A stretch of 27,580 nucleotides of DNA from Promethearchaeota archaeon (GCA_016839905.1 JAEOTJ010000100.1:1-27580), one strand, 5' to 3'; positions 1-9,111 are shown, numbered from the stretch's first letter. Translations and numbers: made by a program. The notes: a model not told the origin generated them from the sequence alone.

Positions 1-3000
1 AAGTGAGAATCTAATTGGAGAACTAAATCTTTCCCATGTTTTTCAATAGCATGAATTGTATAATTATCAATTATATTATTTTTTAATAATAAATTGATAT
101 AATCTTCCCAATCTTTAGGATTTACCAAAAAACTTGTTATATTTACATTATTTAAATTCTTTGATGGTTTAAATCCCAATATTTTATTAATAGCAGGATT
201 ATGATTTAAAATAATACCCTCTAAAGTAACCTGATAAAAGCCTAAATCCAAATCTTTTATCATATTTTTATATTTTTCTTCAGATTCTATTAATTTCTGT
301 TCAGCTATTTTCTTTTCAGTGATATCTCTTACAACCACAATAAATTTCTTTTTTCCTTTTTCTTCTATTAAACTACCTCTCGACGCAACAGAGATGTAAT
401 ACCCATCTTTATGTCGTGTTCTATATTCAGCTGATATTATCTCACGCTTATTAACTGCTTTTTCCGTTACCTCTTGCATAATGGGTATATCATCTGGATG
501 GATATATGAAAAACCATTTCTTCCAATTATTTCATCAGGATGATAACCAAATAATTCAAGAAATTGTGGGTTTACATATATAAAAGTCCCATCCAGTTTA
601 GTTTCGACTATACCATCTGAAATATTATTAATGAGCCCTCGATACCTTGTTTCAGATTCTTTAAGTTTTTGTTCTGCTTTTTTCTTTAAAGTCGAATCTC
701 TGCAGAGTAATAACACTTTATTTTTTCCGTCCTTATCTAAAAAAGTTCTTGCCTTAATTTCAAACCAAAGAAAATCATTATTTTTTTTCATTAATCGAAT
801 TTCCGTTGTTTCTTCACCAAAATTCAAGACTTTTTCAAAGGATTCAGTTGCTTTTTTAATATCTTCAGGATGAACAAAATTTAACCCGTTTTTATTAATT
901 ACATAATCTAATGAATAACCCATTACTTCTAATGTAACTTGTTCATTGATGTATTCTATTTCGAGTTTATCATCCAAAATAATGATTAAGTCGTTAGCGT
1001 TTTCCGTGATTAAACGATATTTTCCTTCAGATTCGATTAATTTCTGTTCAGCTATCTTCTTTTCAGTGATATTTCTTAAAACTGCAATATATTTCTTTTT
1101 GCCTTTTTCTTCTACAATAGTTCCTCTCGCCGCAATATGGACATAATGCCCATCTTTATGGCGTGATCTATATTCAGCCGATAATATTTCATCCTTGGTA
1201 ATTACTTTCTTCATTTCCTGTTGGATAGTGTGTAGATCATCCGGATGGATACGCGAAAATCCTTTTTTTCCAATTATTTCCTCTGGATGATAACCAAATA
1301 ATTCAAAATGCTGCGGGTTTACATATATAGTAGTCCCATTCAATTCAGTTTCGACTATACCATCTGAAATATTGTTAATAAGTCCTCGATATCTTGTTTC
1401 AGATTCTTTAAGTTTTTGTTCTGCTTCTTTCTTGCCTGTAACATCAATAATTGTAATAAAATCAGCATTGCGACCTCTATACATGATCACCTTAGAATAA
1501 CTCTCTATCCAAATAATTTCACCAGTTTTTTTTATTAATCGAAAATCATTGGAAGTTATAACATTGGTTAATCCCAGTTGTTTTTTTCTAGCTTGTTCTA
1601 TGGCGAGCTCTCTATCTTCCGGATATACTATATTAATAAATCCTTCGGATGTCCATGCTTTCATTTCTTCAACAGTATATCCATTTATCTCAGCAAGTTG
1701 GTTATTAGCATATTTTATAATTCCATCTTGTAAAATGCATATCCCTATTAAAGCCTGTTCTGCAATAGTTCTGAATTTCTCCTCAGATTCTCTTAATTTT
1801 TGCTCTGCTTTTTTCCGTTCGGAAACATTACGTGTTATACCCAAAATACCTATGGCTTTTTCATTCTCATCACGTAAAAAAGTAATTGTTATTTCTGTGT
1901 CAATAAGGGTACCATTTTTATGTACTTGTTGTATTTCAAAAACTCGTGATCTTGTTAAATCTTTATCTATACTTCTTTCTATTTTAAATTCTTCTCTCAA
2001 AAGATTTGTAACTTTGTTTATAGAATTAGGAGTTAGAGTTTTATTTATTGGTTGAGTCATAAATTCCTCAACTGTATAACCAAATAGGTTTTTACATGAG
2101 GGACTAGTAAAAATTAGCTTTAAATTCATATCAATTGTCCAAATAACTGATTTTGAGTTTTCAGCGATTAAACGATATCGCTCCTCTGATTTCCTTAAAT
2201 CATTAGTTCTTTCTCTTACTTTATGCTCTAATTCTATATTTAAAACTCTTAATTTCTCCTCCGAAGTCTTTAATTTTTGCTCCGCCTTTTTGCGCTCGGT
2301 TATATCTATAGCAATACCCGTTGTACCTATAACTTCTCCAGTGTCATTGAGTATAGGTGATTTTGTTGTTTCAAGAAATCTTTCATTCCCATCTTTATCC
2401 ATAATCGATTCTTCGAGGATTATTTGCTTCTTTCCTTCTATTACTATTTTATCATCTTCCTTGAACTTATTAGCTGCCTCTTCTCCAAAGCAAACTGCAC
2501 AAGTATTATTTTTGAGATACTCGGGTGCCATTCCCACGACATCGCCAAATTTCTGATTAGTAAGAATGAAGTTAGAATCAAGATCCTTGAGCCAAGCCAT
2601 GTGAGGAATATTGTTAATAAACGTGTCCATCTCCCTTATTTTCTGTTCCAGCTCCTTCTCTACCTTCTTGCGCTGGGTGATATCTATAGCAATGCCCGCT
2701 GTGCTTATAACTTCTCCAGTGTCATTGAATATAGGTGATTTTGTTGTTTCAAGAAATCTCTCATTCCCATCTTTATCCAAAATCGATTCTTCGAGGATTA
2801 TTTGCTTCTTTCCTTCTATTACTATTTTATCATCTTCCTTGAACTTATTAGCTGCCTCTTCTCCAAAGCAAACTGCACAAGTATTATTTTTGAGATACTC
2901 GGGCGCCATTCCCACGACATCGCCAAATTTCTGATTAGTAAGAATGAAGTTAGAATCAAGATCCTTGAGCCAAGCCATGTGAGGAATATTGTTAATAAAC

Positions 3001-4565
3001 GTGTCCATCTCCCTCATTTTCTGTTCCAGCTCCTTCTCTACCTTCTTGCGCTCAGTGATGTCTCTTGAAATTATTAATCCTTTTTTTTCGCCTTTCTCAT
3101 TAATAAGTCTCTTTCCTTTAGCCTCTAGCCAAACATAATACCCCTTTTTATGTTTAAATCTAAATTCCCAAATAGCTCCATCATAATTAAAGCCTTCTCT
3201 TAAAGCTTTAGCAGCTCGTTTAAGATCATCAGGATGTATTTGTGGTATAGGATTTTTTCCAATTAAATCTTCATTATTATAACCTAAAAAATTCAGAAAT
3301 GCTTTTTCGTTGATATACTCATATTGAAAATCTTTATTAATAATCGAAATTAAATCATTAGAATTTTCAGTAATGAGCCTGTACTTCTCTTCGGATTCAA
3401 TTAATTTTTGCTCTACTTCTTTTCTTGACCTTATATCTTGAATTATGACTTGTATCATTTGCTCATTATTTATTTTAATTAATGAAGCTTGATATGAAAC
3501 CCAAGAACGTATTCCTTCTTTATTATAAAGTTGAATTTCTCTTGTTTCTAAATTTTCTCCTTTAAGTAATGCAATAAAATCATTTAAAACTATTGGAAGA
3601 TATTCTTTAGGGATAAAATTAATGTCCCTATAAGACTTACCGATCATTTCGTCCTTTTTGAATCCAGACAATTTCTCTGTACTTGAATTACCATCAATAA
3701 TTTCTCCTTTTATATTAATTAGAAGCAATGCATTAGGGGATTTTTCAAATAGATTCTTATATTTTTCTTCAGATGCTACTAAATTTTTTTCTATATTTTT
3801 CTTTTCCGTGATATCTCTCAATGATGAAATGAATCCTATCAAGTTTCCATCATCGTCGTAATAGTTTTTAGATGAACATGATACCCATATGTAGTGACCA
3901 TCCTTATGTAATATACGAAACTCAATTACACTATCATAAACCCACTTTTTCTTAATAGCATTTAAATAGTGTTTATTTAAATTTTTAAAATCTTCTGGAT
4001 GTACATTTTGAGATAAATTAAAATCGGGTTTAATAATTTCTCTTCCCGTTATCTTTTGAAATATTGGTGAGATATATTTTATTTTTCCATCAAGTCCAAT
4101 TATAATTATAGCGTCTTTAGTATTCTCAATAATAGTACGGTATAATTTTTCACTTTCTTTTAATTTTTGCTGCAACTTCTTATATTCAGTAATGTCTGTT
4201 CCAATACCTAAGATTGCATAAATCTCTCCATTTTTTCTAAGTGGTATTCCATATGTTTCAATATATATAAAATTATCATCTTTAGTTTTAAGTTTATATT
4301 TACTTTTTTCTAATTGTCTCCCTTTTTCTACTATTTCTTCTATATCTTTAATTATCCTCATTAAATTCTCTTGATCTAATAAATTTTTAAAACCTAATTT
4401 TAGAATTTCTTCTCTTTTATATCCGAGTGTTTTTAAGGCAAAATCATTCGCATCAAGAAAGTTTCCACTCAAATCATTCACATAAATGAATCTTATAGAA
4501 TATTTAAATAAATCTTTATATTTTCCTCTAATTTCCTCTCTATTATATTCTATTTTTTTTATCAT
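1..4565 (-). CDS. Giant multi-PAS sensor protein, N-terminal part (3' end outside window)
   Basis: This frame is open on the minus strand from an ATG at 4565 to the window edge (1521 codons), with no stop found. I count about twelve PAS units, starting near residues 20, 140, 265, 395, 515, 645, 795, 928, 1055, 1182, 1308 and 1430. Most end in the PAS/PAC signature DITE(R/K)KK.EQKL followed by ESEEKYR-type coiled linkers. Between units 6 and 7 lies a longer coiled coil containing KVRERTNDLRKSEERY, a linker style common in sensor kinases. There is no signal peptide or membrane segment, so it is probably a cytosolic sensor of small ligands or redox state. Units 5 and 6 carry a CAVC motif. The output domain is not visible; a histidine kinase is the usual partner of such arrays but is only inferred. 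All plus-strand ORFs here are antisense shadows. Confidence 0.9.
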   Translation of the reverse strand, partial: MIKKIEYNREEIRGKYKDLFKYSIRFIYVNDLSGNFLDANDFALKTLGYKREEILKLGFKNLLDQENLMRIIKDIEEIVEKGRQLEKSKYKLKTKDDNFIYIETYGIPLRKNGEIYAILGIGTDITEYKKLQQKLKESEKLYRTIIENTKDAIIIIGLDGKIKYISPIFQKITGREIIKPDFNLSQNVHPEDFKNLNKHYLNAIKKKWVYDSVIEFRILHKDGHYIWVSCSSKNYYDDDGNLIGFISSLRDITEKKNIEKNLVASEEKYKNLFEKSPNALLLINIKGEIIDGNSSTEKLSGFKKDEMIGKSYRDINFIPKEYLPIVLNDFIALLKGENLETREIQLYNKEGIRSWVSYQASLIKINNEQMIQVIIQDIRSRKEVEQKLIESEEKYRLITENSNDLISIINKDFQYEYINEKAFLNFLGYNNEDLIGKNPIPQIHPDDLKRAAKALREGFNYDGAIWEFRFKHKKGYYVWLEAKGKRLINEKGEKKGLIISRDITERKKVEKELEQKMREMDTFINNIPHMAWLKDLDSNFILTNQKFGDVVGMAPEYLKNNTCAVCFGEEAANKFKEDDKIVIEGKKQIILEESILDKDGNERFLETTKSPIFNDTGEVISTAGIAIDITQRKKVEKELEQKIREMDTFINNIPHMAWLKDLDSNFILTNQKFGDVVGMAPEYLKNNTCAVCFGEEAANKFKEDDKIVIEGKKQIILEESIMDKDGNERFLETTKSPILNDTGEVIGTTGIAIDITERKKAEQKLKTSEEKLRVLNIELEHKVRERTNDLRKSEERYRLIAENSKSVIWTIDMNLKLIFTSPSCKNLFGYTVEEFMTQPINKTLTPNSINKVTNLLREEFKIERSIDKDLTRSRVFEIQQVHKNGTLIDTEITITFLRDENEKAIGILGITRNVSERKKAEQKLRESEEKFRTIAEQALIGICILQDGIIKYANNQLAEINGYTVEEMKAWTSEGFINIVYPEDRELAIEQARKKQLGLTNVITSNDFRLIKKTGEIIWIESYSKVIMYRGRNADFITIIDVTGKKEAEQKLKESETRYRGLINNISDGIVETELNGTTIYVNPQHFELFGYHPEEIIGKKGFSRIHPDDLHTIQQEMKKVITKDEILSAEYRSRHKDGHYVHIAARGTIVEEKGKKKYIAVLRNITEKKIAEQKLIESEGKYRLITENANDLIIILDDKLEIEYINEQVTLEVMGYSLDYVINKNGLNFVHPEDIKKATESFEKVLNFGEETTEIRLMKKNNDFLWFEIKARTFLDKDGKNKVLLLCRDSTLKKKAEQKLKESETRYRGLINNISDGIVETKLDGTFIYVNPQFLELFGYHPDEIIGRNGFSYIHPDDIPIMQEVTEKAVNKREIISAEYRTRHKDGYYISVASRGSLIEEKGKKKFIVVVRDITEKKIAEQKLIESEEKYKNMIKDLDLGFYQVTLEGIILNHNPAINKILGFKPSKNLNNVNITSFLVNPKDWEDYINLLLKNNIIDNYTIHAIEKHGKDLVLQLDSH
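2291..3046. repeat. Tandem in-frame duplication of one PAS unit (2 x 378 bp)
   Basis: Bases 2291-2668 and 2669-3046 align without gaps at a 378-bp offset (126 codons). By eye there are about eleven mismatches, six of them in the first 40 bases. Each copy encodes one PAS domain plus the linker with EKELEQK.REMDTF. The offset is a multiple of three, so the array stays in frame. This is much closer than any other pair of units in the gene, which suggests a recent duplication or gene conversion. Confidence 0.9.
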
Positions 4566-4762
4566 TTTTTACACGAAATGAAATATCCTTTATTGATAAT
4601 AATTTATTTTAAAAAATGATTATTTACTTTTTTAAGAAGCAATACTAAAGAAGATATGGAATATTTTAATATATTAATCTTTCTTTTTCCTATTTTGTTA
4701 TAATAAATTTTAATGTTTGTTTTATCAATTCCTATAAAATTTAGAAAAAAATAAAAATAAAT

Positions 4763-5572
4763 ATGGTTTTAAATAATTGGTTAGAATTTATGTATAGATC
4801 TTTTATTTATTCTGAAGATAAGGATCATTGGTTAGAAGAAAATCACCTTTTATATCACGATCTTTGTGCTATTCTCGATGAAACAGAAAAAGTTGTTTAT
4901 TTGTGGAATGGTCCAAAAAGTACTTCAGAAAGACTTAATAAAGGTAAAAAAATGATAAAGGATTTAATATCAAATTACCTTAAAGATACTTTTCAGCTCA
5001 TTATACTAGATAAGAAAATCCCTCCCAGGATTCAAAAAAAACTTAATGAAATGCAAGAAGAAATAAGAAAGGAAGAACAAGAAGAACGAGGAACCTTTTC
5101 TAGTGTATGGTCTATCCGACTTTATTTTACTTTCTCATGTATAGCTATTTTTCTATCATTAATTTCATTATTAAATCTCACGTTAGCTCCTTCATCATGG
5201 TCCAAATCAAATGGAAATATAATTATATCAAACTCTGGTTTTGATATTTGGATTACAATTTCAGTAGTTTTAACAAGTATTTCTTTAGCTCTAAGTTTTT
5301 TAAATATAATTCTCGGAATTTGGGAACAAGAGGGGCAGGTAATTGTATGTTCCTTAATTGGAATAATTCTTTTTATAGGACTTCTATTATACCTTTCTCA
5401 AGGAATCCATCTCTTTGAATTTCAACCAGGATTCTCATCAACAAAATATATTATATCACAGAAGGAATTAAATATCTTTAGAATTATTGTTTTATTATTA
5501 TTATTATTTCTAATTCCAAATACCTATAAATTAATAGTGTTCTTAAAAAAATATAAAAAATTCATCTTTTAA
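4763..5572 (+). CDS. Membrane protein with possible gelsolin-like N-terminal domain
   Basis: This 269-residue protein has a soluble N-terminus of about 110 residues and then four hydrophobic segments near 119-140, 162-186, 192-213 and 239-260. Residues 33-68 contain DLCAILDETEKVVYLWNG followed by PKSTSERLNKGKKM. This resembles the core of a gelsolin repeat: a short strand with 'LD', then 'VYLW.G..S...E', then a helix. Gelsolin-like domains that bind actin are known from Asgard archaea. If correct, this would be a single repeat tethered to a membrane. Residues 90-110 are a charged helix (KKLNEMQEEIRKEEQEE) linking to the membrane part. The assignment rests on a short pattern only; otherwise it is an unrecognised four-TM protein. 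It starts at an ATG preceded by an AT-rich leader without a clear Shine-Dalgarno site. Confidence 0.75.
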   Translation: MVLNNWLEFMYRSFIYSEDKDHWLEENHLLYHDLCAILDETEKVVYLWNGPKSTSERLNKGKKMIKDLISNYLKDTFQLIILDKKIPPRIQKKLNEMQEEIRKEEQEERGTFSSVWSIRLYFTFSCIAIFLSLISLLNLTLAPSSWSKSNGNIIISNSGFDIWITISVVLTSISLALSFLNIILGIWEQEGQVIVCSLIGIILFIGLLLYLSQGIHLFEFQPGFSSTKYIISQKELNIFRIIVLLLLLFLIPNTYKLIVFLKKYKKFIF

Positions 5573-5658
5573 GAAAAAATACTCTATTTTTAAAATTAGT
5601 ACAACATTCAGAAAGATGTTATAGATAATATTTTAAGAAATAAATCCAACAAGAGTAT

Positions 5659-6537
5659 GTGGAAGCAGCAAAACTATTAACAAAACTTGAAAAAGAAGAT
5701 CTAAGGATATTAATGGCAATCGAAACGGGGATGAAAAGATCAGAATACGTCACAGTCAATAATATTAGATTTTATTCAAGATATCCAATGGAAGAAACCC
5801 TTTATCGATTGAAAAAAGTCCATAAATTTGATTTAATTATTAGAAATTCAGAAGAACATGAGATTGGTTATACTCTTAATTCAATTGGGTATGATTTATT
5901 GGCCTTACACGCTTTAGTAGAAAAAAAGATTATCAGCCAATTAGGCCCATTAATCGGGAAAGGAAAAGAGTCTGATGTATATAGTTGTATGGATGATGAT
6001 GAAAACTTAAATGCCCTTAAAATTTATCGGATTGGTCGAACGAGTTTTAAACAAATAAAACGACTTAGGAGTTTTATAGGTGAAAGAAAACATATTTCTT
6101 GGTTATATGTTAATAGACTTGCAGCTAAAAAAGAATTTGAAGCATTAAGAAAGGTTTACGAGCTTAATTTAGAAACTCCGAAACCTATCGGGTATAATAG
6201 ACATATAATTGTTATGGAATATTTAAAAGGGAAAGAATTGGTCTATTATAAGAACATTGATGATCCGATCATTATATTTAATGAGATTATTAATCAAGTG
6301 AGAATTATATTCCAAAAGGCAAAGATGATTCACGGGGATTTAGGAGAGTTTAATATAGTTTTAGATGAGGAAGGCAATCTCTTAATTATAGATTGGCTTC
6401 AGTGGGTTCCCGATGATCATCCAAATGCAAAAGCACTTCTTAAAAGAGATTTAAAAAACATTTGTAATTATTTTAGTAAAAAATATAACATAGATAGCGA
6501 TATCGATGAGATTTTAGCTTCTTTTTATGAAAAATAA
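5659..6537 (+). CDS. rio2: RIO2-type atypical serine protein kinase
   Basis: RIO2 acts in late maturation of the small ribosomal subunit. The 292 residues begin with the RIO2-specific winged-helix domain (about 1-90), followed by the kinase fold. Visible are the glycine-rich loop IGKGKESDVY (99-108), the ATP-binding lysine in ALKIYR (K121), the catalytic loop HGDLGEFN (D227, N232) and the metal-binding aspartate in IIDW (D245). Length and order match archaeal RIO2. The start is a GTG that gives MEAAKLLTKLEKEDLRIL; no better ATG lies in frame. It is convergent with the methyltransferase on the other strand, only 8 bases away. Confidence 0.95.
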   Translation: MEAAKLLTKLEKEDLRILMAIETGMKRSEYVTVNNIRFYSRYPMEETLYRLKKVHKFDLIIRNSEEHEIGYTLNSIGYDLLALHALVEKKIISQLGPLIGKGKESDVYSCMDDDENLNALKIYRIGRTSFKQIKRLRSFIGERKHISWLYVNRLAAKKEFEALRKVYELNLETPKPIGYNRHIIVMEYLKGKELVYYKNIDDPIIIFNEIINQVRIIFQKAKMIHGDLGEFNIVLDEEGNLLIIDWLQWVPDDHPNAKALLKRDLKNICNYFSKKYNIDSDIDEILASFYEK

Positions 6538-6545
6538 AATGGATT

Positions 6546-7133
6546 TTAAACCTTCATTACTTTCCCTTGAATTATTACATCCTCTATAGTATTTATATTA
6601 AAGATTTCTAATATATTTATTCTGGACTTTAGAAATGACTTTAATTTATTTAAATCCAATTTCTTTTTTAAAATTGTTAATTTAAGATCTGCATTTTTTT
6701 TTGCTACTTTAATAATTTCTTCAATACCTTTCTGGATCGAGGGTAAGTTCTGTAGAGAAGTAGGAGCAAAAACTGAATGAAATATACTATTTCTGAATGG
6801 TAAATTTTCTAAATCTGATAAAATCAAATTCAATCTTCTCTGAAATTTTTTATTACTTAATTCTATTAATTTCAAGTGGAATATCTTAAGCATTTTTAAA
6901 GATATATCTGTAGCAACATAATAAAAAATCTCATTTTTAAGAAACAACGAAAAAAAGAGTAATCCAGTTCCGCATCCAGCATCTAATATGACCTTACTCT
7001 TAAAATCAAAGTTTTTTAAGATTATTTCATATTTTTCATATTGAATTTTTGAATATCTCTTATCATAAAATTGAGAAGTTGAATTATATTTACTAATAAT
7101 CTCTTTTTTCTTATCAGAATTAATTATTATCAC
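6546..7133 (-). CDS. Class I SAM-dependent methyltransferase
   Basis: This 195-residue protein has the SAM-binding motif I VILDAGCGTGLLFFS (about residues 48-62), an acidic motif II in YVATDISLKML and a motif IV-like stretch (LILSDLENLPF). These mark a Rossmann-fold methyltransferase of the UbiE/type 11 style. The substrate cannot be deduced. The start is GTG. It is transcribed away from the Sm-like gene, whose ATG lies 118 bases away, so the two probably share a divergent promoter region. Confidence 0.85.
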   Translation of the reverse strand: MIIINSDKKKEIISKYNSTSQFYDKRYSKIQYEKYEIILKNFDFKSKVILDAGCGTGLLFFSLFLKNEIFYYVATDISLKMLKIFHLKLIELSNKKFQRRLNLILSDLENLPFRNSIFHSVFAPTSLQNLPSIQKGIEEIIKVAKKNADLKLTILKKKLDLNKLKSFLKSRINILEIFNINTIEDVIIQGKVMKV

Positions 7134-7250
7134 AGACGCATTTAATCAAAAAATTTAATATCGATAAAAAGGTTTTAATTCAAAAAAGTTTTTCTTTAAA
7201 TTATCTGTTTTAAAATAATAATAAAAATTGTTCTTGTTAAAGGTATTTAA

Positions 7251-7511
7251 ATGTCTAAAAATAATAGCCAGCATAAATCTAAAAGTCCCTTAAATATCTT
7301 ACAAAATGCTCAAAATTCTAAAATTTTGCTTAGATTAAAGGATGGAACGGAATATAAAGGAATTTTAAAGGAAATTGACACTTACATGAATATGATCCTA
7401 GAAGACGCTACGGAGTTAATGGATGGTTCTCCAGTTGCTAAATATAATGAAATATTTATTCGAGGAAATAATTTATTATTCATTAAGCCTGATGCTTCAG
7501 CACTCTTATAG
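7251..7511 (+). CDS. Sm-like archaeal RNA-binding protein (SmAP/LSm)
   Basis: This 86-residue protein carries both Sm motifs. Sm1 spans about residues 24-60 (ILLRLKDGTEYKGILKEIDTY followed by MNMILEDA), and Sm2 is IRGNNLLFI near the C-terminus. Archaeal LSm proteins form six- or seven-membered rings that bind U-rich RNA. The N-terminus has about 20 polar residues before the fold. Many archaea have an L37e ribosomal gene directly downstream; that is not the case here, where a GGCT-like gene follows. Confidence 0.95.
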   Translation: MSKNNSQHKSKSPLNILQNAQNSKILLRLKDGTEYKGILKEIDTYMNMILEDATELMDGSPVAKYNEIFIRGNNLLFIKPDASALL

Positions 7512-7520
7512 TCCCCTTAA

Positions 7521-7560
7521 ATCTTTCTAAAAGATAGATAAATTAATATTTCTATTTTAA
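7521..7560 (+). terminator. Possible weak terminator after the Sm-like gene
   Basis: A short inverted repeat (ATCTTT, loop CTA, AAAGAT, 7521-7535) is followed by T-rich sequence (TATTTCTATTTT). The stem is only six A/T-rich pairs and archaeal termination depends mainly on T tracts, so this is weak. Confidence 0.25.
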
Positions 7561-7586
7561 TATTTACTGAAGTTGATAGATTAATT

Positions 7587-8033
7587 TTGAATCTTAATAA
7601 TAAACCACATCCTAAGCTTATTTCCATAGTAGGTTATGGAACATTTATTACTCATGGTTACTGGAAGGAAAAACAAAATGTAGAAGTTTGTTTAGTTAAT
7701 CACTATGCAAGAATCTATCCTAAAAATCAGTGGTATCCATACATCTTAGACTCAGAGAACTCATCCTTTTGGGCCTTAAAATTTGATATAAATGAAGAGG
7801 AATTAGTTAAACTAGATAATTATGAAGGTGTTTCTTCCCAGTTATATAATCGCATTATGATAAAAGTTCAACTGAAAAATAAAAAGGTTATTCCCGCATT
7901 TATATACATTCCCACAGAAAAAACGATCATTTCTCAAAACCTAACTTTAGAACTTGATAGAAAAGATCGTTGGAGAGAAGAAATTAAAAAAATTCCTGAA
8001 ATAGTAAGTAAATTTCCAGAATTAATCTACTAA
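7587..8033 (+). CDS. Gamma-glutamylcyclotransferase (AIG2)-like protein
   Basis: The 148 residues match the GGCT/AIG2-like fold. The substrate-binding loop is VGYGTFITHG near residues 15-24 and the region with the conserved catalytic glutamate is LVKLDNYEGV, followed by YNRIMIKV. Family members release 5-oxoproline from gamma-glutamyl compounds, but many relatives have unknown substrates. The start is TTG at 7587; the frame is open upstream to a TAA at 7539 without an ATG or GTG. The stop is 3 bases from the stop of the convergent phosphatase gene. Confidence 0.8.
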   Translation: MNLNNKPHPKLISIVGYGTFITHGYWKEKQNVEVCLVNHYARIYPKNQWYPYILDSENSSFWALKFDINEEELVKLDNYEGVSSQLYNRIMIKVQLKNKKVIPAFIYIPTEKTIISQNLTLELDRKDRWREEIKKIPEIVSKFPELIY

Positions 8034-8036
8034 ACA

Positions 8037-8978
8037 TTATAAAATCTTTAGAATGATTTCATTATTTTTTATTATAGCATATGTTGCAGGATTAGGTCTA
8101 AAACCCCCTCGATAATTTGATGAGGAAAAAATTGTTAGTAATCGATGATTAAAAAACCATCTATATCCTTCAGGGAAGCATTCATGTGACCGAATGAGAA
8201 ATTGAAGATTATTTGCCTTCATAAATTTATTAAAAACTTCTTTACCAAAATATTTAATTCCTCCACCTCTTAAATTATCTATAAAACCTCGTGAATCCTC
8301 ACTAGGATCATTCCACATCATCTGAAATATTCCTTTTTCTATAGAGTTAGAAGTTAAATCTAAAAGTTCTAAAGGTTTTAAACCCTTTAATTTTTTTAAA
8401 ATTTTTTTATCTTCAGGGATTCCACCATGAACTAAAAAGAATATGTTATTAAGAATCACACAATATGGAAGAACAAGATAAACTGATAAAATATCGCTAA
8501 AAATGTTATCATCATCATACTCAGAAAATTTACCAAATTCAAATGAACCTGAATCTTCTATGAATTTTTGCATAATTTCATAATAAAAACCATAATTCTG
8601 ATTCATTTCTAAGGTTTCATGATTGCCTCTTATAATATAAAACCTATTTGGTTCGAGGATTTTCAATGCTAATATTATTACCAAACACTCTAATTGATGA
8701 GGACCTCTATCAACTAAATCTCCTAAAAAAATAACTAATTTTGGTTTTTTTTTATTTATAATATCTATTAATATTTTTAATGATTTTAAATTGCCATGAA
8801 TATCACCAATTATTATAGCCTCTTCATTAGGGTTATTAAGGCTTAATTCCAAAAGAATATTCTCATTTTTAAAAATCTCTTTTGCCTGATATAATATCCG
8901 GGATAATTCAATAAATTTTATTTTTGATATTAATTTTGGATTGCGAATTAAATCATATAAAAATGATCTTTCAAGCAT
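8037..8978 (-). CDS. PPP-family serine/threonine protein phosphatase (PP1/PP2A-like)
   Basis: The 313-residue protein carries all the metal and phosphate motifs of the PPP family in order: GDIHGN (58-63), GDLVDRG (86-92), RGNHE (117-121), HGG (184-186), RSHE (263-266) and SSSNYRG (285-291). MMWNDP near 220-225 matches the 'MW.DP' element of eukaryotic PP1/PP2A. Length and motif spacing are those of a full PPP catalytic subunit, not of the short bacterial/archaeal diadenosine-type enzymes. Its likely role is protein dephosphorylation in the cytosol. No kinase or regulatory subunit is adjacent, though RIO2 lies about 2 kb away. Confidence 0.93.
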   Translation of the reverse strand: MLERSFLYDLIRNPKLISKIKFIELSRILYQAKEIFKNENILLELSLNNPNEEAIIIGDIHGNLKSLKILIDIINKKKPKLVIFLGDLVDRGPHQLECLVIILALKILEPNRFYIIRGNHETLEMNQNYGFYYEIMQKFIEDSGSFEFGKFSEYDDDNIFSDILSVYLVLPYCVILNNIFFLVHGGIPEDKKILKKLKGLKPLELLDLTSNSIEKGIFQMMWNDPSEDSRGFIDNLRGGGIKYFGKEVFNKFMKANNLQFLIRSHECFPEGYRWFFNHRLLTIFSSSNYRGGFRPNPATYAIIKNNEIILKIL

Positions 8979-9032
8979 TTTAGATAGTTAATAATGAATG
9001 TATTCTTTTTTTTCTCTAATTAATAATTAAAT

Positions 9033-9091
9033 AAATAAAATTCTTTAATCTTATCTTATTAAAAAAATAAAATTCTTTTAATCTTATCTTA
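9033..9091. repeat. Two-copy tandem repeat upstream of the DNA methyltransferase
   Basis: AAATAAAATTCTTTAATCTT-type sequence occurs at 9033-9058 and again at 9065-9091, the second copy with one extra T. The period is about 32 bases. It lies 20-80 bases before the methyltransferase start, where promoter or operator elements would sit. It could be an operator pair or simple slippage in AT-rich DNA. Confidence 0.6.
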
Positions 9092-9111
9092 ATACATAAA
9101 GGAAAATAATA

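Noticed and set aside
2291..3046. CRISPR array or mobile-element repeat as an explanation of the direct repeats
   Set aside because: The repeat unit is 378 bp, coding, in frame and holds a whole PAS domain; there are no spacers or terminal inverted repeats.
631..3861. Several plus-strand ORFs of 66-168 codons across the PAS region
   Set aside because: They are antisense to a continuous PAS frame on the minus strand and repeat wherever PAS units repeat; their products are low-complexity S/F/L-rich.
4566..4762. RNA gene in the longest intergenic gap
   Set aside because: The 197 bases are almost all A/T with no cloverleaf, GC-rich stem or box motifs; probably only promoters and leaders.
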